Notes under the pieces: generated by a model | Database searches by the model: none | Seen by the model: only the letters and a program-made list of their open reading frames with translations | Told to the model about the DNA's origin: nothing | Assembly (NCBI RefSeq): GCF_012927355.1 | Contig: NZ_JABBGK010000001.1 | Location: forward strand, 862,649 to 926,648 | DNA: 64,000 nucleotides | Source: Rhizobium terricola | GTDB lineage: Bacteria; Pseudomonadota; Alphaproteobacteria; Rhizobiales; Rhizobiaceae | Direction of reading: 5' to 3' | Translations under genes and position numbers: made by a program | In this document: positions 24,712 through 33,482 of the stretch, piece after piece | Layout of the letters: every line of letters begins with the position of its first letter | Numbering within the stretch: position 1 is the first letter of the stretch

Positions 24712-25044
24712 ATGGATACGAAACAGACTCTCGATGCGCTTTCTGCGCTTGCCCATGACGGCCGTCTCGCCATCTTCCGGCTCCTGGTGCGTCATGCGCC
24801 GGAGGGCCTGAATGCCGGTGACATCGCGACCGCCCTCAATTTCAGAGCCAATACCCTGTCGGCCAACCTGACGGTTCTCGCCAATGCCGGACTGGTCGAC
24901 AGCGAGCGGGAAGGCCGGCACATCCGCTATCGCGCCGACCTCGAGGCGATGCGGGGCCTGATGGCTTTCCTGCTGGAAGATTGCTGCGGTGGTTCGCCCG
25001 AGGTCTGCCGGCCTATTCTCGAAGAAATCACCTGTCGTTGCTGA
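24712..25044 (+). CDS. arsR: ArsR-family arsenic-responsive repressor
   Basis: A 110-residue winged-helix regulator. The HTH region is LNAGDIATALNFRANTLSAN at about 37-56, followed by the wing SEREGRHIRYRAD. The C-terminus is Cys-rich (CCGG, then EVCRP and CRC), a plausible site for As(III) outside the classical CxC of helix 3, which is absent. The start is uncertain: an ATG five codons upstream (24697) is also possible. First gene of an arsR-arsC-aqpS operon; 10 bp separate it from arsC. Confidence 0.88.
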   Translation: MDTKQTLDALSALAHDGRLAIFRLLVRHAPEGLNAGDIATALNFRANTLSANLTVLANAGLVDSEREGRHIRYRADLEAMRGLMAFLLEDCCGGSPEVCRPILEEITCRC

Positions 25045-25054
25045 AGGACTGACC

Positions 25055-25552
25055 ATGGCTCAGGATCATTTCAATGTTCTCTTCCTCTGCACCGGGAATT
25101 CCGCCCGTTCGATCCTTGCGGAGGCCTGTCTCAACCGCGAAGGCAAGGGGCGTTTCACCGCCCATTCCGCCGGGTCGCATCCGAAGAGCGAGGTTCATCC
25201 CCTGGCGATCGAACTCCTGAAGCGGGCGAACTATGACACATCCGGCCTGCGCTCCAAGAGTTGGGACGAGTTTGCTGTCGCGGGTGCACCGAAAATGGAT
25301 TTCGTTTTCACGGTCTGCGATTCCGCCGCGGCGGAGTCCTGTCCGGTCTGGCCCGGTCAACCGATGACGGCGCATTGGGGCGTGGCCGATCCTGCCGCCG
25401 TCGAAGGTTCGGCGACGGAAAAGGCGCTGGCGTTCGCGGATGCCTACCGCATGCTCAACAATCGCATCTCCATCTTCGTCAATCTGCCGATTGCCAGTCT
25501 CGACAAGCTGTCGCTGCAGCAGCGCCTATCCGATATCGGCCGGCAGAACTGA
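25055..25552 (+). CDS. arsC: Arsenate reductase ArsC (low-molecular-weight phosphatase type)
   Basis: A 165-residue enzyme of the LMW protein tyrosine phosphatase fold reducing arsenate to arsenite. The active-site loop C-T-G-N-S-A-R-S (C12, C-x5-R) is intact. Further cysteines at about 89 ([13 protein letters not shown]) can form the relay used by thioredoxin-linked ArsC. AAGGA lies 6 bp before the ATG. It overlaps no neighbour and precedes the aquaglyceroporin by 22 bp, so the arsenite made here can leave through that channel. Confidence 0.92.
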   Translation: MAQDHFNVLFLCTGNSARSILAEACLNREGKGRFTAHSAGSHPKSEVHPLAIELLKRANYDTSGLRSKSWDEFAVAGAPKMDFVFTVCDSAAAESCPVWPGQPMTAHWGVADPAAVEGSATEKALAFADAYRMLNNRISIFVNLPIASLDKLSLQQRLSDIGRQN

Positions 25553-25574
25553 GCGCGAGGTGGTGGCGGACAAC

Positions 25575-26249
25575 ATGCGATCGACATTGACGGCGCGTCT
25601 CCTCGGCGAAGGGCTGGGGACCCTGCTACTCCTTGCGACGGTGATCGGCTCCGGCATCATGGGAGGAACCCTGTCGGGCGGCAATGTGGCGATCGCACTC
25701 CTCGGCAACACGGTGGCAACCGGGGCTGTCCTTGTGGTGCTGATCACCATGCTCGGGCCGATCTCGGGCGCGCATTTCAATCCGGCAGTGACGCTCGTCA
25801 TGCTGATGGCGCGCGAAATCTCCGTGCGTGAGGCCGTGCTCTATGTCCTGGTCCAGGTGTTTGCCGCCGTCGCGGGCGTCTGGCTGGCGCATGCGATGTT
25901 CGATCTCGACATCTGGCAGGTCTCCGAAAAGGTGCGAAGCGGCGGCGGTCAATGGCTTTCGGAGACGGTCGCTACCTTCGGGCTGGTCACGACCATTCTG
26001 CTGACACGCCGGTTCCGTCCCGACCACGTCGCAGTGTCGGTTGGGCTCTATATCACGGCGGCCTACTGGTTCACCGCGTCGACCTCATTCGCCAATCCCG
26101 CGGTGACGTTGGCCCGCAGCGTTTCCAATACATTTGCGGGCATTCGCCCGGGCGATGTCGCACCTTTTGTCGCTGCGCAGCTTCTGGGCATGCTTCTGGC
26201 CTGGATCGTCGTTCGCGCCCTGCTGGACTCGGTGTCCGAGAAATCCTGA
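25575..26249 (+). CDS. aqpS: Aquaglyceroporin AqpS (arsenite exit channel)
   Basis: A 224-residue MIP channel with six hydrophobic segments and both pore motifs: HFNPAVTL (about 64-71) and [11 protein letters not shown] (about 173-183). In Sinorhizobium meliloti the ars operon carries aqpS in place of an arsB/acr3 pump, so arsenite flows out down its gradient after ArsC action; the same arrangement is seen here. No arsH follows. The start at 25575 gives a normal N-terminus; two GTG codons at 25560 and 25563 are in frame and possible. Confidence 0.9.
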   Translation: MRSTLTARLLGEGLGTLLLLATVIGSGIMGGTLSGGNVAIALLGNTVATGAVLVVLITMLGPISGAHFNPAVTLVMLMAREISVREAVLYVLVQVFAAVAGVWLAHAMFDLDIWQVSEKVRSGGGQWLSETVATFGLVTTILLTRRFRPDHVAVSVGLYITAAYWFTASTSFANPAVTLARSVSNTFAGIRPGDVAPFVAAQLLGMLLAWIVVRALLDSVSEKS

Positions 26250-26566
26250 TCGGCCGGTCCAATGGCGTGTCAAATTTGGCACGCTGCCCGGCAAAGTCGT
26301 CGGCTCAACTCTGGGGGTAATCCTCCCGGCGGGCTGCTTCCTGTTCGCGGTTAAGGAAAAATTAGCGAATATTTTCATTAAAGTCACTGAAGGCGTCCCA
26401 GGATGGGCGCCTGCGGATTCACGCAAAATTGAAATTCGTCTGTGCGTCCCGGCGAGCGGCGACAACTTTTCAATGATATGCCAATCGGCTAGTGATCCGC
26501 GCCAACAGAGGCCGCGCCGATTTGCGGCGACCGCGTCGACAGGACACATCGGGAACGAGAGCAAGA
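26250..26566 (+). other. Intergenic region between aqpS and the L,D-transpeptidase gene
   Basis: This 317-bp gap holds two inverted repeats. GCGTGTC and GGCACGC enclose AAATTT at about 26266-26285; it has no T-run and may weakly end the ars transcript. At 26391-26411 AGGCGTCCCA and TGGGCGCCT form a 9-bp stem with one bulged T, preceded by an AT-rich stretch (26351-26390) suitable for a promoter. No credible open frame was seen. Confidence 0.4.
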
Positions 26567-28414
26567 ATGAAAAGCTACAACAAGATCACGGTGACGGCAG
26601 TGCTTGCCGCGGTGACGGCGCTCGGCGCCCTTCCTCAGACTGCCCAGTCCGCCACGCTGCTCGATCTCTTGAGGGGCGGCCCCGGTGCCCAGAAGAAGAA
26701 GCCCGGCATCAGCACGATTATCGAGCCGCAGGCCCAGGGCGGTCTGGAAATGGGCGACCCCGAGCCACTGCCGAAAGTCTCCGGCCCGCGCTATTACACT
26801 TATAAGGTCGAAGCCACGCGGCCGATCGTCGTTCCGGCGACCGATCCGGCGGTTGCGCCGACGGGGGACGCCTCGCCGCTGCGCCGGTTCCTCACCGTTG
26901 CCGGTGTCCGTGCTTCCGACGATATCGCGAGCGCCGTCGAAGCCTATTACAAGGACGGCAAGCCGCTCATGTGGGTGAGCGAAACCGGCGTGACCGAACG
27001 GGCCCGCCAGATGCTTGCCGCCTTCGGTTCGGTCGACGCCTCTGGGCTCTCTCCCGAAGATTACACGATTGCCCTGCCGAGCGAGACCGCCGACCCGGCC
27101 GATCCCGACAAGCTGTCGCGCGAACTGGCCCGTTTCGAGCTCCTCATGTCGGTCAAGGTCCTGACCTATGTCGGCGACACCGAGCGCGGTCGTGTCGATC
27201 CCAACAAGATCTCCGGCTATCACGACTTCAAGCGCAAGGCGGTCAATTTCAAGCCGGTGCTCAACATGGTGCGGCTCAGCCCGGATGTCGGCGCCTATCT
27301 CAGGTCGCGTGATCCGGACAATGCGCAGTTCCAGGCGATGAAGGCGGAGCTGGCGAGCCTGAGGGCTGCCGAGGCGGAAGCCGGAACGGTGATCCGCATC
27401 GCCGACGGCACGCTGCTGAAGCCGGGCCAGAGCAATCCGGAGCTTTCGAACATCATCAACGCGATCAAGGCGCAGGCCTCCGATGCGGTGAAGACCGAGC
27501 ATTCCGCGGTGCTGACCGCCTATGCCGGCACGCCGGACTACACGCCGGAACTGGTCGCCGTCGTCGAGGCGTTCCAGAAGGAGAAGGGCCTGAAACCGGA
27601 CGGTGTTGTCGGACGGGCCACCATCCGTGCGCTGACCGGCCACAGCAATGTGGAGAAGATCGAAAAGCTGATCGTCGCGATGGAAGAACTGCGCTGGCTG
27701 CCGAACGACCTCGGTTCGCGCTACGTCTTCATCAACCAGCCTGCCTTCACCGCCTATTACATCAACGAGGGCCGCGAGCAGCTGTCGATGCGGGTTGTGG
27801 TCGGGTCGAAGTCGAACCAGACCTACTTCTTCCAGGACCAGATCGAGACCGTCGAGTTCAATCCGTACTGGGGCGTTCCGAAGTCGATCATCGTCAACGA
27901 GATGCTGCCGAAACTGCGGGCCGATCCGACCTATCTCGATCGCCTCGGCTATGAGGTGAGCTACCAGGGCCGCAAGGTCTCGTCGAGCCAGGTCGACTGG
28001 AACACGACCCACAGCGTCGACGTGCGCCAGCCGCCGGGCAGCGACAATGCGCTCGGCGATCTGAAGATCCTGTTCCCGAACGCCCACTCGATCTACATGC
28101 ACGACACGCCGTCGAAGAGCTTCTTCCAGCGCGACATGCGTGCGCTCAGCCATGGCTGCGTGCGCCTTTCGGAACCGCGCGTGATGGCAGCGGCCGTCAT
28201 GGGCACCACGACGGCGGAAATCTCCAAGCAGATTGCTTCCGGCCAGAACCGTGCCGTGCAGGTGCCGCAGAAGCTTCCAGTCTATGTCGCCTACTTCACG
28301 GCGTGGCCGAACAAGGACGGGAAGCTCGAGTATTTCGACGACGTCTACGGGCGCGACGACTATACCCGCAAGGCCTTCAAGGCGATCAGCGACGCGCGTG
28401 CGCCGCGCAGCTGA
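26567..28414 (+). CDS. L,D-transpeptidase of the YcbB type
   Basis: A 615-residue exported enzyme that makes 3-3 cross-links in peptidoglycan or tethers it. The signal peptide is residues 1-27 (VTAVLAAVTALGALPQTAQS). A peptidoglycan-binding domain of type 1 is at about 322-352 (FQKEKGLKPDGVVGRATIRAL). The YkuD catalytic domain lies at about 380-545, with active-site ALSHGCVRLSEP (Cys at about 530) and the preceding HDTPSKSFF. The large size and split scaffold fit the YcbB/LdtD branch. Rhizobiales growing at one pole rely heavily on L,D-cross-links. A strong terminator follows. Confidence 0.92.
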   Translation: MKSYNKITVTAVLAAVTALGALPQTAQSATLLDLLRGGPGAQKKKPGISTIIEPQAQGGLEMGDPEPLPKVSGPRYYTYKVEATRPIVVPATDPAVAPTGDASPLRRFLTVAGVRASDDIASAVEAYYKDGKPLMWVSETGVTERARQMLAAFGSVDASGLSPEDYTIALPSETADPADPDKLSRELARFELLMSVKVLTYVGDTERGRVDPNKISGYHDFKRKAVNFKPVLNMVRLSPDVGAYLRSRDPDNAQFQAMKAELASLRAAEAEAGTVIRIADGTLLKPGQSNPELSNIINAIKAQASDAVKTEHSAVLTAYAGTPDYTPELVAVVEAFQKEKGLKPDGVVGRATIRALTGHSNVEKIEKLIVAMEELRWLPNDLGSRYVFINQPAFTAYYINEGREQLSMRVVVGSKSNQTYFFQDQIETVEFNPYWGVPKSIIVNEMLPKLRADPTYLDRLGYEVSYQGRKVSSSQVDWNTTHSVDVRQPPGSDNALGDLKILFPNAHSIYMHDTPSKSFFQRDMRALSHGCVRLSEPRVMAAAVMGTTTAEISKQIASGQNRAVQVPQKLPVYVAYFTAWPNKDGKLEYFDDVYGRDDYTRKAFKAISDARAPRS

Positions 28415-28440
28415 TCGCGGCGAACACGATAGAGACGAAG

Positions 28441-28468
28441 AAGGCGGACCTTGCGGCCCGCCTTTTTT
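28441..28468 (+). terminator. Intrinsic terminator of the L,D-transpeptidase gene
   Basis: AAGGCGGACC and GGCCCGCCTT (28441-28464) pair around TTGC with one mismatch and are followed by a six-T run ending at 28468, which is also the last base of the convergent gph gene. Confidence 0.88.
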
Positions 28469-29142
28469 CATGCCCGCAGCATGTCGCTGAGAAATGCCGG
28501 CGTCAGTTCGTCGAAGTGGGCGATCTGGCGGTCCGCGCCGAGCTCGGCGATCGGCACGTCGGAATAGCCGAAGGGAACCACGACGGAGGGGATGCCGGCA
28601 TTGCGGGCGGCGAGGATGTCGTTGACACTGTCGCCGATCATCACTGCGACGCGCGGGTCGCCGCCGGCCTTTTCGATCGTCGCCGTCAGGTGGCCCGGGT
28701 CGGGTTTCTTGACCGCGAAGGTATCTCCGCCGGCGACCGCGGCGAAATGGTGCGCCAGGCCGAGCTTCTCGACCAGCGGAACGGCGAGGGATTCCATCTT
28801 GTTGGTACAGACGGCCAGGCGAAAGCCGGCGGCTTTCAACCGGTCGAGGGCTTCGACAAGGCCTGGATAAGGCCGGCTGTCGCCCGGCATGCCGGCCATG
28901 TAGTGCTCGATGAACCGGTCGAGGAGCGGCTGGATCTCGGTTTCCGCGAGCGGTGCGCCGCGCAGCGCGAAGGCGCGGGCGATCATCGCGCGGGCGCCCT
29001 GGCCGACGAGAAATGTCAGATCGTCATAGCCGACGGGTGCGAGGTCTGCCGCCGCGATCGTGTGGTTGAGGCTGGCGACGAGATCCGGCGCCGTATCAAC
29101 GAGCGTGCCGTCGAGGTCGAAGACGATGGTGGGAGCGGTCAA
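28468..29142 (-). CDS. gph: Phosphoglycolate phosphatase
   Basis: A 224-residue HAD phosphatase removing phosphate from 2-phosphoglycolate. HAD motifs are complete: FDLDGTLVDTAPDL (nucleophile Asp at about 8), VCTNKM (about 109-114), KPDPGHL with the lysine (about 144-150), and GDSVNDILAARNAG (about 165-178). The TTG at 29142 is chosen because GGAG stands 7 bp upstream and the fold begins there; a longer frame upstream lacks similarity. It is divergent from rpiA and convergent with the transpeptidase. Confidence 0.9.
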   Translation of the reverse strand: MTAPTIVFDLDGTLVDTAPDLVASLNHTIAAADLAPVGYDDLTFLVGQGARAMIARAFALRGAPLAETEIQPLLDRFIEHYMAGMPGDSRPYPGLVEALDRLKAAGFRLAVCTNKMESLAVPLVEKLGLAHHFAAVAGGDTFAVKKPDPGHLTATIEKAGGDPRVAVMIGDSVNDILAARNAGIPSVVVPFGYSDVPIAELGADRQIAHFDELTPAFLSDMLRA

Positions 29143-29300
29143 GGGCGGTCTCCGTCGGTGGGGAAATTTGTTGCCGTCCAACGGCGGTAGGCGAAAGATT
29201 GGCAAAAGGCAACCGCTACAGGGGTATCGCAAAGGGGCTTTCGTTTGATCCGCGAGCCGTGTAAACAGGCGACGACGAAACGGACAGGAGCTTTTGGCGC

Positions 29301-29999
29301 ATGGACGCCCGCGAAATGAAGATTAAGGCTGCAGCAGCGGCTTTGGAGCATGTCGAAGACGGGATGCGTCTCGGCATCGGCACCGGTTCTACCGCGGAGG
29401 AGTTCGTCCGGCTTCTGGCCGAAAAGGTGGCCGGAGGCCTCAGGGTCGAAGGTGTGCCAACGTCCGAGCGGACCGCGCGCCTGTGCCTCGAACTGGGTGT
29501 GCCGCTGAAGTCGCTCGACGAATTGCCGCAGCTCGACCTGACCATCGACGGCGCCGACGAAGTCGACGCCAAGCTTCGCCTGATCAAGGGCGGCGGTGGA
29601 GCACTGCTGCGCGAGAAGATCGTCGCGGCCGCCTCCGAACGCATGATCGTGATCGCTGACGAGAGCAAGGTTGTCGACCTGCTCGGCCGTTTTCCGCTGC
29701 CGATCGAGATCAATCCCTTCGGCCAGGCGGCCACGCGGATCGCCGTGGAAAAGGTCGCCGAACGGCTTGGCCTGACCGGCGAGATGAAGCTGCGTGAGTC
29801 GGGCGACGGCCTCTTCACGACAGACGGTGGACATCTCATTCTCGACGCATCTTTTGGCCGCATTCCTGATGCAGAGGCCTTGGCGATCGCGCTCAATTCA
29901 ATCCCCGGTGTGGTCGAGCACGGGCTTTTCATCAACTTGGCCTCGCTCGCCATCATCGCCGGTCCGGCGGGTGCGCGTGTGATGCATGCACAGAACTAA
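29301..29999 (+). CDS. rpiA: Ribose-5-phosphate isomerase A
   Basis: A 232-residue RpiA interconverting ribose 5-phosphate and ribulose 5-phosphate in the pentose phosphate pathway. Substrate loop [11 protein letters not shown] is at about 29-39. The catalytic region [26 protein letters not shown] (about 81-106) contains the Asp, Glu and Lys of the active site. AGGAG precedes the ATG. It leads a probable operon with the DUF2059 gene 18 bp downstream. Confidence 0.96.
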   Translation: MDAREMKIKAAAAALEHVEDGMRLGIGTGSTAEEFVRLLAEKVAGGLRVEGVPTSERTARLCLELGVPLKSLDELPQLDLTIDGADEVDAKLRLIKGGGGALLREKIVAAASERMIVIADESKVVDLLGRFPLPIEINPFGQAATRIAVEKVAERLGLTGEMKLRESGDGLFTTDGGHLILDASFGRIPDAEALAIALNSIPGVVEHGLFINLASLAIIAGPAGARVMHAQN

Positions 30000-30017
30000 A
30001 CAGGAGCAATGGATTTC

Positions 30018-30587
30018 ATGATCGGATTTTCGGGTTTGACGCGTCTCGCGTCTGTCACCGTCATTGCCGGTGGCCTCTTCACGGGCTTTTCCGCACAGGC
30101 GCAGGACGTGCCGCCAGAGCACGTGCAGGCTGCCCGCGCGGCGATCGCGGCCCTCGGTGTAACCGACCGTTTCGACAACATCCTGCCGAACGTTTCCGAG
30201 CGCCTGAAGGTACAGCTCATCCAGGCCTATCCGAACCTCGAGGACACCATTGCGTCCAAGGTCGATGAAGAAGCGCTGAAACTCGCGCCGCGCCGTGGCG
30301 ACCTCGAGCGCGAAGCCGCGCTGGTCTACGCCAAGGCCTTCACGGTCGACGAGCTCAAGGCGATGACCGAGTTCTACACCAGCGATGCCGGCAAGAAGCT
30401 TCTGAAAGACGGCCCGATCGCCACGCGCGAGCTGGTCAAGGCTGCCGACATCTGGACCGCCGGCGTTGCCCGCGATCTCGAGAAGCAGGCCAATGACGCG
30501 CTGCTGAAGGAAGTCCAGGCAGCCCAGCCGGCTGCAACGGAGGCTCCGGCGGCGGAAGCTCCGGCGGCGGAAGCCCCGAAGCCGTAA
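30018..30587 (+). CDS. DUF2059 periplasmic protein
   Basis: A 189-residue exported helical protein of the DUF2059 family. A signal peptide covers about 1-29 (cleavage near SAQAQ). The family core is LKAMTEFYTSDAGKKLLKD at about 115-133. The C-terminus is an Ala/Pro/Glu tail with two AAEAP repeats. Function is unknown. Two starts are possible: 30009 has AGGAG only 2 bp away, 30018 has it 11 bp away. It follows rpiA closely and ends at a terminator. Confidence 0.8.
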   Translation: MIGFSGLTRLASVTVIAGGLFTGFSAQAQDVPPEHVQAARAAIAALGVTDRFDNILPNVSERLKVQLIQAYPNLEDTIASKVDEEALKLAPRRGDLEREAALVYAKAFTVDELKAMTEFYTSDAGKKLLKDGPIATRELVKAADIWTAGVARDLEKQANDALLKEVQAAQPAATEAPAAEAPAAEAPKP

Positions 30588-30610
30588 TCTTCGGCCGACT
30601 GCAATTCCCA

Positions 30611-30643
30611 GAGCCCGGACATCGTTCCGGGCTTTTCTTTTTG
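30611..30643 (+). terminator. Intrinsic terminator after the DUF2059 gene
   Basis: AGCCCGGA (30612-30619) pairs with TCCGGGCT (30626-30633) around a 6-nt loop, then TTTCTTTTTG. Confidence 0.88.
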
Positions 30644-30703
30644 TTGCGACGCACCCTATATCAGGTTCGTTGTTCCCACCGCTGATTTGCAAGGAGAGTT
30701 TCC

Positions 30704-32092
30704 ATGTCCGATTTCGATTATGATCTGTTCGTGATCGGCGGCGGGTCGGGTGGCGTGCGCAGCGCGCGCGTCGCGGCCTCGCTCGGCAAGAAGGTGGCGA
30801 TCGCCGAGGAATACCGGTTCGGGGGAACCTGCGTCATTCGCGGCTGCGTGCCGAAGAAGCTCTTCGTCTATGCCTCGCAGTTCCATGAGCATTTCGAGGA
30901 CGCTGCCGGCTATGGCTGGACCGTCGGCGAGACAAAATTCGACTGGCCGGCGCTGATTGCGGCGAAGGACAAGGAAATCACCCGTCTGGAAGGCCTCTAT
31001 CGCAAGGGGCTCGAGAACAACGGCGCCGAGATCTTCGAGACCCGGGCCGAGATTGCCGGACCGAACAGCGTGCGCCTCGTCAAGAGCGGCCAGGTCGTCA
31101 CCGCGGAACGGATCGTCATTGCCGTCGGCAACGGGCCGAACCCGCATGCGGCCCTGCCGGGCCATGAACTGTGCATCTCGTCCAACGAGGCCTTCGATCT
31201 CAAGGAACTGCCGCGCGCGATCGTGATCGCCGGCGGCGGCTATATCGCAGTCGAGTTCGCCAACATCTTCCACGGTCTCGGCGTTGAGACGACGCTGGTC
31301 TATCGCGGGGCCGAGATCCTCAGCCGTTTCGACCATGACATGCGCCGCGGCCTGCATGAGGCAATGGAAGCCAAGGGGATTCGGATCCTGTGCCATGAAC
31401 TGATCGAGGAGGTCAGCAAGCGGGACGACGGCCGTCTCGTGGCCCGGACGAAGACCAATGGCGACCTGGTCGCCGACCAGGTAATGCTGGCGCTCGGCCG
31501 CGATCCGTTCACCAAGGGGCTTGGGCTCGAGACGGCCGGCGTGGTGACCAACGAACGGGGCGCGATCGTCGTCGACCAGTATTCGCGCACCAACGTGCCG
31601 AGCATCTTTGCGCTCGGCGACGTCACCGACCGGGTCCAGCTGACGCCGGTGGCGATCCACGAGGCGATGTGCTTCATCGAGACGGAGTACAAGGGCAACC
31701 CGACGTCACCGGATCACGACCTGATCGCGACGGCGGTCTTCTCGCAGCCGGAGATCGGCACGGTCGGCCTTTCGGAAGAGGAAGCGGCCAAGCGTTTAGG
31801 CGAACTCGAGATCTACCGCGCGCAGTTCCGTCCGATGAAGGCGACGCTTTCGGGCCGGGCGGAGAAGACGATCATGAAGCTGATCGTCAACGCCGCCGAC
31901 CGGAAGGTGGTCGGCGCGCATATTCTCGGCCACGATGCGGGCGAGATGGCGCAGATCCTCGGGATTACACTGAAGGCCGGCTGCACGAAGGATGACTTCG
32001 ACCGGACGATGGCCGTGCATCCCACGGCGGCGGAAGAGCTCGTTACGATGTACAGCCCGAGCTATCGGATCCGCAACGGCGAACGCGTCTGA
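30704..32092 (+). CDS. gor: Glutathione-disulfide reductase
   Basis: A 462-residue FAD enzyme reducing GSSG with NADPH. FAD-binding GGGSGGVRSAR is at 12-22. The redox pair is GTCVIRGCVPKK (C43 and C48). The nucleotide-binding GGGYIAVEFANIF (about 174-186) carries the A rather than the E-pyridine pattern usual for NADPH enzymes. C-terminal HPTAAEE at about 438 supplies the catalytic His-Glu. ELVTMYSPSYRIRNGE fits alphaproteobacterial Gor. GAGAG precedes the start. It has its own transcription unit after the terminator. Confidence 0.94.
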   Translation: MSDFDYDLFVIGGGSGGVRSARVAASLGKKVAIAEEYRFGGTCVIRGCVPKKLFVYASQFHEHFEDAAGYGWTVGETKFDWPALIAAKDKEITRLEGLYRKGLENNGAEIFETRAEIAGPNSVRLVKSGQVVTAERIVIAVGNGPNPHAALPGHELCISSNEAFDLKELPRAIVIAGGGYIAVEFANIFHGLGVETTLVYRGAEILSRFDHDMRRGLHEAMEAKGIRILCHELIEEVSKRDDGRLVARTKTNGDLVADQVMLALGRDPFTKGLGLETAGVVTNERGAIVVDQYSRTNVPSIFALGDVTDRVQLTPVAIHEAMCFIETEYKGNPTSPDHDLIATAVFSQPEIGTVGLSEEEAAKRLGELEIYRAQFRPMKATLSGRAEKTIMKLIVNAADRKVVGAHILGHDAGEMAQILGITLKAGCTKDDFDRTMAVHPTAAEELVTMYSPSYRIRNGERV

Positions 32093-32120
32093 GGCGCGGG
32101 GCAGGGCGCCTAAGAAAAGA

Positions 32121-32143
32121 TGCCCCGTCCGGTGGACGGGGCA
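32121..32143. terminator. Hairpin terminator between gor and the small-gene pair
   Basis: TGCCCCGTCC (32121-32130) pairs perfectly with GGACGGGGCA (32134-32143) around GGT. On the minus strand it is followed by TCTTTTCTTAG, a usable T-rich tail; on the plus strand only AATTC follows. The polarity suits transcripts from the minus strand, i.e. from the two tiny genes at 32244-32494, and may stop gor as well. Confidence 0.7.
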
Positions 32144-32243
32144 AATTCATGCGGAAGGAACCTCGGATCGGCACAAGGCCGCCGATCCGACACATGCGAA
32201 ACGCGGGAACACCCTTGGGGTTCCGCCGTGCGTTCGACAAATT

Positions 32244-32357
32244 TCAGGTGAAAGCCAGAACCGGTGCGGAGAGCACCAGAAGTCCGAGACAGGACGCGAC
32301 GGCAATCTTCAGCCGGCGGATACGCTTTGTCCGAACACCACTCCAATCATACGCCAT
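32244..32357 (-). CDS. Very small single-helix membrane protein (37 residues)
   Basis: ATG at 32357 to TGA at 32246-32244 encodes 37 residues: a basic N-terminus (VRTKRIRRLKIA at 8-19) followed by one hydrophobic helix (VASCLGLLVLSAPVLAF, 20-36). GAGGA stands 8 bp before the ATG, a strong ribosome site. It lies 20 bp behind another tiny gene on the same strand, and a hairpin with a minus-strand T-tail lies about 100 bp downstream. I do not recognise a family. The layout supports a real membrane miniprotein; the alternative is a chance frame. Confidence 0.5.
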   Translation of the reverse strand: MAYDWSGVRTKRIRRLKIAVASCLGLLVLSAPVLAFT

Positions 32358-32377
32358 AGCACGGATCCTCATGATCG

Positions 32378-32494
32378 TTACTGATACGCGGGAGCCGCCT
32401 CATGCCGCACCCGAGTGACGGGGATCACATCCCTCGTCCTGTCCGCAGTAGCGGTCGGGGCTGGCGCGAAGCTTGTAACAAGCATTGCGAGCAC
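32378..32494 (-). CDS. Very small exported protein candidate (38 residues)
   Basis: GTG at 32494 (or ATG at 32485) to TAA at 32378 encodes 38 or 35 residues. The first 17 look like a short signal sequence (AMLVTSFAPAPTATA then DRTRD), the rest is a short polar tail (DVIPVTRVRHEAAPAYQ). AAAGG precedes the start. An AT-rich stretch at about 32505-32545 could hold the promoter. The frame stays open further upstream, but only inside the neighbouring hydrolase gene. Position 20 bp ahead of the second tiny gene suggests a two-gene unit. Function unknown. Confidence 0.42.
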   Translation of the reverse strand: MLAMLVTSFAPAPTATADRTRDVIPVTRVRHEAAPAYQ

Positions 32495-32615
32495 AACCTT
32501 TCGGTCGCGCTTAAAATTAGAGTATGACAATTTTCGAAGGGGCGCCAGTATCGCGACTTTCGTGCACAACAATCCACAGGCGCCGGTCGAGGGATTTTGC
32601 CTTCGCGAAAGCGGC

Positions 32616-33482
32616 TCAGGCGGCCGCCAGCCAGTCGATTGCCGGTTCCCACAGCGTGTCGCGGAAGGTGGGGCGGAAGAAGCCGAGATGGCCGATCGGC
32701 TGTCCGTCCGTATCCGCCGGCGAGACGCGCCGTCGCTCCACGGGGGCGCCTGTATAGGCCTTGAGGATGGCCTCCTGGGCACGTTGCGTGCCCCATCGGT
32801 CGTCTGCCACGCCGATCGAGAGGATCGGCGTCTTCACCTCCGCGAAGCGGCGCGCGGCGTCCATGTGCCTGTCGGCGAAGAAGTAGTCGGGCGAGCGGCC
32901 CCAGCGGGCCCATTGGCGGAAGACCGTGCCCGGCAGTGTCTGCCCGAGACCGATCCAGCCGGGGACGCGGCCCGTCAGGAGTGCCAGCGGCACGCCGACG
33001 AGGTTCATCGAGGCAAAGACCTTGTAAGGTTCGTCGGTATAGGCCCAGTGGCCGGACATTACCGCGACCATCAGATAGCGGTCGAACTGGTTGGCGCGGC
33101 CGCAAAGCCCGAGGGCCTGGCCGCCGAAGGATTGGCCGATCCCGACCACGCGGTGGCCGGGTGCGACCGCCTGCAGGCGGTCAAGCGCGGCCGGCAGGTC
33201 CTTTTCGGCCCAGTCGAGCATCTTCGGCTTGGTCTTCCACCCGGCCGGTGGCCGCGAGGCGGCCACGCCCCGGTAGTCGTAGGTCAGCACCGCACGGAAA
33301 CCGTGACGGGCGACCAGATGTTCGGCGAAGCGGGCATAGATCCCGCGCGGCACGGCGGCGGCCGAGGAGATCAAGGCAAGCGGGCCGTCGCCGGTGCCCT
33401 GGAACAGCGTGCCGGCGAGTGGAAAACGATCGGCCGCCGCAAAATGGATGTCCCTGCGCTCTATCTCCGGCTTCGTCTCCAT
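32616..33482 (-). CDS. Predicted alpha/beta hydrolase (COG4757-like)
   Basis: A 288-residue alpha/beta hydrolase. The start at 33482 has a very strong GGAGGAGG site. Marks are the oxyanion strand LISSAAAVPRGIYARFAEHL (about 37-56), YDYRGVAAS (about 69-77), nucleophile elbow GQSFGGQ (about 115-121, G-x-S-x-G), Asp in GVADDRWG (about 224-231) and His in IGHLGFFRP (about 262-270). Substrate unknown. The 58 C-terminal-proximal bases face the tiny-gene pair. Monocistronic. Confidence 0.82.
   Translation of the reverse strand: METKPEIERRDIHFAAADRFPLAGTLFQGTGDGPLALISSAAAVPRGIYARFAEHLVARHGFRAVLTYDYRGVAASRPPAGWKTKPKMLDWAEKDLPAALDRLQAVAPGHRVVGIGQSFGGQALGLCGRANQFDRYLMVAVMSGHWAYTDEPYKVFASMNLVGVPLALLTGRVPGWIGLGQTLPGTVFRQWARWGRSPDYFFADRHMDAARRFAEVKTPILSIGVADDRWGTQRAQEAILKAYTGAPVERRRVSPADTDGQPIGHLGFFRPTFRDTLWEPAIDWLAAA

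Noticed and set aside
32149..32418. An 89-residue plus-strand frame after gor
   Set aside because: No ribosome site, Arg-rich composition without structure; the minus strand offers better-supported small genes in the same stretch.
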